From Rutstroemia sp. NJR-2017a BVV2 (lineage: Eukaryota > Ascomycota > Leotiomycetes > Helotiales > Rutstroemiaceae): DNA of 64,000 nt. Every line of letters begins with the position of its first letter. The first letter of the stretch is position 1. The notes under the pieces were generated by a model. It was given only the letters and a program-made list of their open reading frames with translations, made no database searches and was not told the DNA's origin. Shown piece after piece: positions 56,583 through 64,000 of the stretch. The position numbers and the translations under genes are program-made. Where the stretch lies: assembly GCA_002946415.1 (NCBI GenBank), contig NJPS01000006.1, positions 124,001-188,000 of the forward strand. The letters are read 5' to 3'.

Positions 56583-58175
56583 TCAAGAGGATTTACCATC
56601 CTCCATAAACGCCATTCGCCTTGCCTCCCAGGACTTTTCACCCGCTATGCCGCCCACCGCCGATGATGCTAAAGCGAAAGAAACTGTGCTACTCGCACCA
56701 CTAACTTCTCGTAATCCAAACAGATTTTTCAACTCGTCGCAAGCCTGTCCAGCCCCCTCCATTACCGCGTCCGGCTTTGGAGTTGGTTGCGCTTGTTCCT
56801 TCTCGATAACCTTGATCGCCCAGAGCAGCGTCATTAACGACTCAATACTCGGAGATTTATCACCATCGCGAAGATCACACTCGCCTGCGCTGCTCAGACA
56901 GTCGCGAACAAGCTTCTGTTCAGACAACAACCGCATTGCCTCCGATGTCGCATCCATAAGAGGACGCGCCAAATTGGGGCTGCAGGCTAGGAGTCTTCTC
57001 AGTAAGCGAATCCGAAGACTGAACTTCGGGCGCAGACTGTGTGATTTCGTCTTGGTGAATGAAATCGTCGAATTCGATGAGATCGTTAGCGGCGCCGATG
57101 TTGTCGCCAGCCAGATGATCAAAGTGATTATTGAAGGTGTCGGCAAGAGGCTCGACCCTGTCTTCAAAGAATTGAAGATCTGTTCCATTGGTGTCAGGAT
57201 TGTCGAGATAGCTGACAAGCACATCTGACTCCAGAGAGTAATCGCCAAAACTCGGGTAATGACCGAATTCGGCTGAGCTGAAGCCATCCAGGGCCGTTGT
57301 TCTTTCGACTGACACTGCAGGTCGCACAACACCTCAGCAGGATGTTGTGTCATATCGAAAGAACTGGCGTTGGACTCGGCTTCCTCGGTGGAATCCATGG
57401 GTGGTGGTGACAAGGAGGCTGGATCAACCGTACCCATGGCAGATTGCATGTTGTTGTGAGTATCTCTAATAGCTTGAGGAGTCATCATTGGTCTGATGGA
57501 GTCTTGTTCCGACGCGAACAAGCCTCTTGTGAGTGAAGGTGAGGTTGCGTGTGATTGTTCCACTGGGTTTGATGGAGAGCTGACGGAGGAGCGGAAGGCT
57601 GGTGGTAGATTGCCTCCTGTTACTTGCTCGAGTTGTTTGACAGCCATTTGGTATTTTGCTGCCATGTCGGCAAGTTGTAATTCGAGATCATGATTTTTTC
57701 TCTCGATCATTCGCTTTTCGGATTCGAGAGCTTCAACTTCTTGTCGCTTTCGTTCCCTCGAAGATTGAGCTGCGCGTCGGTTACGTAGGACACGTTCAAC
57801 TCGTCGCTGTTCTTTTTCATCTTCGGTCTTTGCTCGTTTTCTACAAGGTACAATTAGTTTCAATGTCAAAGATATGTAGTGCTAGCAAACAAGTACATAC
57901 CTAGGTGGGAGGTTGGTCTTGGGTTCAGGTAATTGTTGACCCCAAGACTTCCTCTTCTTCACCGGCTTCTTCTCTGGTGCCGGCGTACCAGCTATGCTTC
58001 CATTCATGCTTCCTCCAAACATGCTGTCATCGTCAAACGATTGTGGGGTCATTGCTTGATGCGGCTCCATGCTTGGCGAGAAAAGTGGAGGGTAATGTGC
58101 GCCGGGTGTTGAAGTAAAGGACTCCGCGAGAGACTCCGCTGGAGATTGCTCGTACTTCAAGTTTGGAGTCGACAT
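56583..58175 (-). CDS. hacA: bZIP unfolded-protein-response factor HacA, with HAC1-type intron
   Basis: Exon 1 is 58175-57901 and exon 2 runs from 57840, joined by a normal intron (GTATGT...TTGTAG). The basic region (RRVERVLRNRRAAQSSRERK, about residues 104-123) and a leucine zipper (to about 165) are complete; upstream is KKRKSWGQQLPEPKTNLPPR|K, the fungal HacA signature. Unspliced mRNA reads ...TQHPAEVLCDLQC and stays open to 56583, giving 510 residues (uninduced form). Removal of 20 bases at 57318-57337 shifts frame to TQHPAVSVERTTALDGFSSA and ends at 56920, giving 391 residues (induced form). Shortening on splicing is known for Aspergillus hacA. HacA activates ER chaperone and secretion genes. 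Its leader (from 58176) is long and contains short upstream ATGs, which could hold back translation. Confidence 0.93.
57318..57337 (-). promoter_or_regulatory. 20-base Ire1-type unconventional intron of hacA
   Basis: On the minus strand the sites CTG^CTG and CTG^CAG, both fitting the Ire1 consensus CNG^CNG, lie exactly 20 bases apart. Cutting at both removes 57337-57318 and joins CCTG to CAGTGTCAG, changing codon frame from HPAEVLCD to HPAVSVER. Neither end has GT-AG borders. Confidence 0.9.
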
Positions 58176-61100
58176 TGTTGCTGTGAGATAAATTTAGGGG
58201 GTGACGTGATTGTTTCTGCTGCGAGTAAGTCGCTGGGAAATAAACAGACGTCGTTAATTCCTCTCTACTGTAGTGGTCGAAGATTGTACATGTAGAGAGT
58301 TAACGAGCCCATAGTGATGAGGACAGATAGACCAAAAGATGGAATAATGAGTCAAACGAAGGGTAGGCAACAATGATTCGCTGCCTGACCAATAAAAAGG
58401 GTAGAGTATAACGACTAGGGTAGAATAAGGGGAATAGCTCGAACTCTCTTGTTGGAGTAGGCTGTCTAGAGGGTTTGCCTTGAGCGAAAAGATCATTTCT
58501 CGAGGGGGAGATGTGGCCTCTTTATGATCTTGACACGGTGTTCGCTAAAGGGGTGAGTTGGTGAGTGGAAAGCAACCAATCACAATCCATGCTCCAACAG
58601 TTGAAAGGAATGTTCCATATTCGGTCAAGGCTCGTGTGTTAGCTCTGACTAGCCCTTGCCTCCACACAGACTAATTTCACGCCATTTGTGTTTCCGGCCC
58701 CACCAGTTGTGATCTTGGTACGAAGTAAGGTTCCGATTTTGGGTGCGTAAGTCCTTCGTAAGGATGGCGAAGCAATAATACGGTAGAATCCAAAGGAACC
58801 CAACGCATTATTTACGGCGAATCCTAATTATAGCCGGACTGAGTTTGCTGACAACTTGCCATGAATGAGCATGACTGCTGCTCCCAGCTTGACTGTGCCA
58901 GATTATGCTTCGAGTGTATTACGAGCAGCATTTGCAGTTTTAGCCTATCTCGCCCAAGGTCTTGATCTTTGTATAGACTTTGTGAGGACTCAGTAGAGTA
59001 GCCATGCAATTCGTTTCAAGGTCCCCATTGAAAGCGGGGCCACCAATACGGAAGTACGATACGAATATTCGAATGTTCGATGTTCGAACGCCATCCGTCC
59101 ACCAAGTGCAATATCTCGAGGACATACCCGTAGCGGTACCGGTAGTATCCAGCATCCAGTACCCAGTATCCAAGCTCCAATTCACAATGTGCCCCTCGTA
59201 CCAAAGTACATGAACATCTGGGCGAGGTCTAGTCCCACAAATCAGGTCTTAGCATGTTACAGAAGTACGACTGCGATTCGAAGTATACTCGAATTTCATC
59301 AATCAGAGTTGCTAGGGCTTCTATGTTTCACCAATGGCTGATCAGGGTGCACTGATAAAGAAGATTGGGATTCGTAACTGCGAAGGGAGAACTGTAAGTA
59401 CGGAGTACAACCTTGTCATTTTGTCGATCAGGGGCTCTTCCAACCGTTCGAGAATGGGTGTAGAACGGAGAACAGGCGGGAACGGACAATTGCTCGGATA
59501 TCAATGCGACAGTTAATATCAGGGGCATGAACTATCTTGTATATTGAGATGTACAGAAGACATCGTTCGTCGTGCTTTATTGACGCCTGAAGAAGTATTG
59601 AATTCATGGCATTGAAAGAAGAATTGATAATTGATAAAAATTGCTACGGCAGGCAAGCCCTAAAACCTCAGCCTCAGCTTCTCACCTCAGCGTTGCGGAG
59701 AGCGGCTAGGGAAAAGTCGATTACAAACCTGCCTGTACAGTGCGTGCTTGCCCCTTATCGACGTGCTTGCCCCATCTTGGCATAGCACGCCGCACATAAT
59801 CATCCCTTACTCACCCCAAGCGAACGGCAGCGGCATTCCATTCCTGTCTCCAGCATCCTTCCCTTACTCCTCACCTCACAGCTCTGATTATTCCGCCGGC
59901 TTCCTCATGCTACAACCATTCTTCCTAATTCAATTCTCCCTGGTTTTCCGGGACCGTACTCCGCTCTATCAAATCAAATCAATCGAATCAATAGTTGTGT
60001 GTGCAGTTGCACTCACACCCCACACTGAATAGCCGAAAAAGAAATGAATCCCAATTATCCAATAAAGTCATGCTACCCTCCCCTTCCCCATATTCTGCAG
60101 CAGCGCGCACTAAATGCATCTGGATGCGGATTTGCGTCCCAAGCACAAGAACTAATGTATATCCTCATGACATGGCAAACTCTCACGACGGCCCTTCTTT
60201 CCCCTCCCCTCTTCCACTTCATTATGCAGAAAGTCGGAGGGAGGGAAGGCTGTCGATCATGCCATGCCATGCCATGCCACCATATCTCTGGTATTCTATC
60301 TTTTTCCGCCCCTCATTGTTCGGATAAACCTCACAGGAAAAAAAAATAGCTGAGCCATCTGACTTGCATTGAAGTGCCACAAGCCAGCCCTTACCATTGA
60401 TTGCATTACCTTCCTTCTGTATGTGGCGTATTTCCGTTCAATGTTACACCGAGTTGGATTTCAGCGTGATCTTTTTCTTTCTTACAGTACTGTACCTCAC
60501 TCACTCACTCACTCACTCACTCACCCACCCCCCACCCCCCACCGCAGGAATCGATCCCCAGATGCAATTCCCCTTTCTAGCAAGCAATTAATCTCCAGCT
60601 TGTTTGAGCCTTTCATCCATTCCCCCATCTCATCGCCACCATCCCAATCCACGAGTCACGGAGCATGAACGCCAAACATCTGCCCAACCCCGCAAACTTT
60701 CCTATCCACCCCCTTCGCCACCATTGAACAATGCTCTGAACTGTAGATACATGAATCGATCCTCTCAGGCTATTCCCATCTACCTTTTCTCGCATCACTT
60801 GGTTCCATATGATCGGCTCAGATTGCGCAACCTGATCTTCCGAAACACGATGGTATGTGTGGGTGGATGGATGATCCGTGCCGCCGCGCGCTCGGCTAAC
60901 TCGCGCACTGCATTGCAATTGACACAGAAACATGCCCAACAGCTCCAACAATGTCTGAGGCGAGGCGAGGAACGGTTGGTATGGATGTAAAACATTTGTG
61001 CTTGTTCCCCTCTTATTGCAGTCATAGGTCTCACTTTTTTATCAGAAAAGAAATGTTGGGAAACTGATGGAAATGAAAAACCAACTCGTGATTTTCACGT

Positions 61101-61960
61101 GTCTCGGTAAGGCTTTCTAACTACCGCCTTGACATTTTTTCGCTGCTTTCTTTTCCATCCCTTGTCCTGCGCCGCCAGTTGATCTCTACACCGCCTATGT
61201 ATTCAACACATACCGACAGATACCGTACTCTTCATTCTCCATCTCGTGGGGCAAAAACGCTCCGAATAGTCCCGTCATCCAGCATCTAGACTTTCTTTTT
61301 CCCTATCGCTCCGTCCATGTACTTTGTACTGCATGTGCTGTAGTTCAGTGCATCGAAAGGCGGTGACGAGTACAGCTGCGGAATCCAGAGCTTGGGATTT
61401 GACGATCCAGAGGGGTGGGGTGGAGCGGAAATTCTGCTTCGGGCGATGAGTGCGTCGGTGGATGAATGGTTGGGTGAACTGTTCGCTGCGGTGTTGTGTG
61501 TGTTGTTGCGTTATGTGGACTGACGTGTCTTATTGCTTGGTTCTGCGCTTGGAGATGGACGCTTGTGGTTGGGAGGTCAGTGGCGTAGCGCTGCGGAGGT
61601 GCATGCTGTATGTTGCTGTACTGTGAGTCTGTGAGTATGCAAATCTGGTGGAGGGCAGAGAGACGGGTGGGTTGTGGGGATTACCTACTTCACAGATACA
61701 TTAGGACGTCGAGACATTACAGAGTAGGACGTCGAGATGCGCCTTTCTGAGGCACGTGTGAGGTAGATGCAGAAGGCGATGATCTTGTGAAGCTATGACA
61801 AGGAAAGATGGTGAGTACTTCAGTATGCTTTTCACGTCCCGCCTCGCAGCGTGCATGCTATGTTACTGTGTTAGGTAAGGAGTTGTCGCTAGCTAAGATA
61901 CGAAGTACTTAGTATTATATCCTCAATGTTTCCCTATTCCTCCAGCTGCATGCCTGCCTA
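58176..61960. other. hacA leader/promoter, then gene-free low-complexity DNA
   Basis: 58176 to about 58600 is the probable hacA promoter and leader. Beyond it, 59-61.9 kb has no supported gene. Short repeats include a CTCA tetramer run (about 60496-60524), an ATGCC pentamer run (about 60259-60279) and C-rich tracts CCCACCCCCCACCCCCCACC. Several pyrimidine-rich blocks (60.4-60.7 kb and 61.1-61.3 kb) resemble leaders, but no coding frame follows them. Confidence 0.45.
60496..60524. repeat. CTCA tetranucleotide microsatellite
   Basis: About seven perfect copies of CTCA followed by C-rich CCCACCCCCC. A candidate length-variable marker. Confidence 0.8.
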
Positions 61961-62530
61961 AGGCGTCCAGATTTCTCATTCCCAACAGCTCCAGCACTGT
62001 GATGTCAAATCCAAATGCCCTGGCACCACCAGCTGCGCATCTCGACACTGACTAAAGAATGCATCCCCAGTTGCGGCAGTGGAATGGCCTTGTTCAGTTC
62101 CTCGTCAGAACGGAGAAAGAATGCGAATAGTTTTCGGCCAATCTCACGCGGAAGAAAATCCGCAGTCTCATTACTACGAAGCATCGTACACACGCCGTCC
62201 TCTTCTGAGGCCGCTGACTCGACTGGCGCGAGGCACACCTTGAGGCCAGTGCCATTACCTGCATCGTTATAGCTGTCGCAAAGACTGCCGGCAGCATTGC
62301 AGCATCCTCAAGCGTCAGATTCTCGGGGATTTTCTGACAGCTTTCCTCACATACGTGTTGCGAATGATCCATTTCCCACGCGAATTATGAAATCAACTGG
62401 ACGTAGACAGTTCACCTTGGTGCTAATTTTGGTGACAATGCCGCTTGCTTCATGACCCAGTTCTTCTTTGGGGAATGGCACAATGCCGAGAGCACACGAG
62501 CTATCCTGTTGAGTTATGTCTGCGAATTGC
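61935..62530 (-). pseudogene. Decayed polyketide synthase relic (ER and ACP pieces)
   Basis: On the minus strand two kinds of highly-reducing PKS sequence can be read in broken frames. First, enoyl-reductase-like text: ELGHEASGIVTKI near 62460, then after a break IPENLTLEDAAMLPAVFATAI near 62330-62270. Second, the carrier domain at the C-terminus: FLPREIGRKLFAFF, then PLPQLGMHSLVSVEMRSW near 62050 (the usual LGxDS has H before the phosphopantetheine Ser), and after a one-base frameshift DITVLELLGMRNLDALG near 62000-61950. No keto-reductase lies between ER and ACP, and neither KS nor AT was found upstream. Stops and frameshifts make this a remnant. The remaining text past 62530 (VNVFDSLRKSR) may also derive from it. 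Confidence 0.75.
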
Positions 62531-64000
62531 TTGCTTATTCAAACCCGGGTTTAAGCTCATCTTTGTGACGCATCTGGACTTGCGCAAAGAGTCAAAGACG
62601 TTAACTACGAGGCCAGGGGAAGACTTCATATCGTCAGCTTCGCAGGTGCGAAGCCCGCCAACATTTCTGTGCGGATTATGCGTCCAGCTCCAATAATTTG
62701 TGCAAATCGGGGATCGGTACATTGAATATGGCAAGGACGGGTGTTAGTGGATCGCTCAAAGGTGTAAGTAGTTAACTCCAAGCCGAACTTTCACTTTTGG
62801 GCTCTCTCACGGGGAGTTATAATTAGCATGCCAGATGCTGCTACAGTCATCGAGGGAAAGTACACTCGTAGTCTGTGATTTATGCCTCCTACTCATTAAC
62901 TCTGACAATTCACCTCTTTACGCTCTTACTCGTCATTATGCTTGATAGAAATAGACACACCGAGAAGGACCTCGACATGGAGAATCTTCAGTCGACGGGC
63001 AACTACTTCTTCATCTATTTGGCCTGATAGTACACTGTCCTAACGCAGTCTATCCTGGTTACAAAACTGTCATTAATCTCCCGGTGTCTTGCGGTTTGTG
63101 AAGTCGGTTGCGCAACGAGTGCTGTGAGCCAATGGTTGGTGTTAAATTTCTCAGATAGTATTTACCAAATAATGTCGACATCTTGACGCCGATGTTTATC
63201 TTCCGGTACACTTTTGGAAGTTGGTGGGATGGCTATGATGCACAATTGCTATTGAATGTCGATCACAATTTCTGGACGCCAAGCCTCGTAAATCAGCTCA
63301 ACTACAATCCTACCAGCCCTATGCTCATGCGGCCTACCCTCCACGAGTTAGGAACAAAACAAGCCTGTCCCTTTGCTTCGGCTATAACCGCCAAAGACTA
63401 GGTCCTTGCCATCAGGGACAATCTGGTTGGCTGAGATGCCTGATATGTTGGAGTAGACAAGCGGTGGTGGCGAAGATCCGTCAGCAGGTTGTTCAAACGC
63501 GCGGGTACGTTTAGTCTCATGGAAGCGATAGGCAGATGATTGGCTTGGTGGGCGGTCATTAAATCCTAGCCGCTCCTACTGTACCGAATTATGGGTGAGA
63601 ATCTTATGTGGTAGTGTCGGCATATACCCATGGAGCCAAAGTATGTAAAGAGAGTGGAGAGGTAGGGGTCTCCATCTTGACGTATGGGTGCCACCATCTG
63701 CGTTGAAGTGGAAGTCTAGCAAAGAGATTCCTTCTCGTAATGATACCATAAAATGCAGTATAATGAAGGGAACCGTCGCTCGTTGTCATCATGGATGACT
63801 CATACAGGTATGAAATCTATATTTATTGTAAGACTTTCCAAAGGAAGGCCAGGCGAAGCAGGGCCAGGCGAAGCCCTCTTTCTTCATCAAACCTAGCTAC
63901 ACACCTAGAAAACCCCTTCTCCGGCTCTCGCACCTGCGGAGTGAAATTTCATTCCGTCGTGAAGCTTGATGAGTAGTAGGTGGGAAACCGGTACCCCGAT
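62531..64000. other. Right edge, no intact gene
   Basis: No supported gene. A frame on plus at 63183-63401 (FIFRYTFGSWWDGYDAQLLL) is orderly but unrecognised and short. A 15-base direct repeat GGCCAGGCGAAGCAG/GGCCAGGCGAAGCCC occurs at about 63847-63876. The window ends without an open gene crossing it that I can support. Confidence 0.45.

Noticed and set aside
1..64000. CRISPR array or prokaryotic operon structure
   Set aside because: The repeats seen are coding minisatellites, microsatellites, a MITE and one diverged duplication; none has regular spacer-repeat order, and the genes have spliceosomal introns.

Overview
The window looks like nuclear DNA of a filamentous ascomycete (Pezizomycotina; Leotiomycetes is possible but only inferred). 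Protein genes carry short GT-AG introns of about 45-110 bases, often with CTAAC/CTGAC-like branch sites. It holds a hacA-type UPR regulator with a 20-base non-spliceosomal intron, a Zn2Cys6 regulator, GPI-type wall proteins, a PTS1-tagged acyl-CoA ligase and a decayed polyketide synthase. Exon joins below were made by hand and checked for reading phase and family conservation; no search was run.

Layout. 0-17 kb is gene-dense: a secreted CKGPDC-repeat protein (-), a VIT/VWA protein (+), Mediator subunit 8 (+), a small 'LPLEIR' F-box-like protein (+), an MPDU1-type PQ-loop protein (-), a Zn2Cys6 transcription factor (-), tRNA-Gln(UUG) (-) with a strange tRNA-like tail, an orphan open frame (-), and a large Ser/Thr-rich, CFEM-like GPI protein (-). 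17-30.5 kb is a gene desert with a 297-bp TA-flanked inverted-repeat element (MITE), a diverged 170-bp tandem duplication and a tRNA-like relic. 30.6-33.3 kb is an EST1/SMG-type protein (+). 33.3-38.3 kb is again nearly empty.

38.3-58.2 kb is a housekeeping block: SQT1-type WD40 ribosome-assembly protein (-), eight-exon 4CL-like ligase ending AKL (-), eight-exon AlkB-like dioxygenase with Cys-rich modules (+), SKI2 RNA helicase (-), CSM3/TIPIN replication-fork protein (-), NDUFA13/GRIM-19-like complex I subunit with a 17-base exon (+), TAD2 tRNA adenosine deaminase (-), and the bZIP UPR factor HacA (-). 58.2-64 kb has no intact gene, only low-complexity tracts and a polyketide synthase relic (ER and ACP pieces) near 62 kb.

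The genes form no single pathway. Themes are cell surface (two repeat-rich GPI proteins), secretion and glycosylation (HacA, MPDU1), RNA and translation (SKI2, SQT1, TAD2, EST1/SMG-like, tRNA-Gln) and replication fork (CSM3). The items most worth a second look are the AlkB-like protein architecture, the tRNA-Gln tail, the MITE and the PKS relic.
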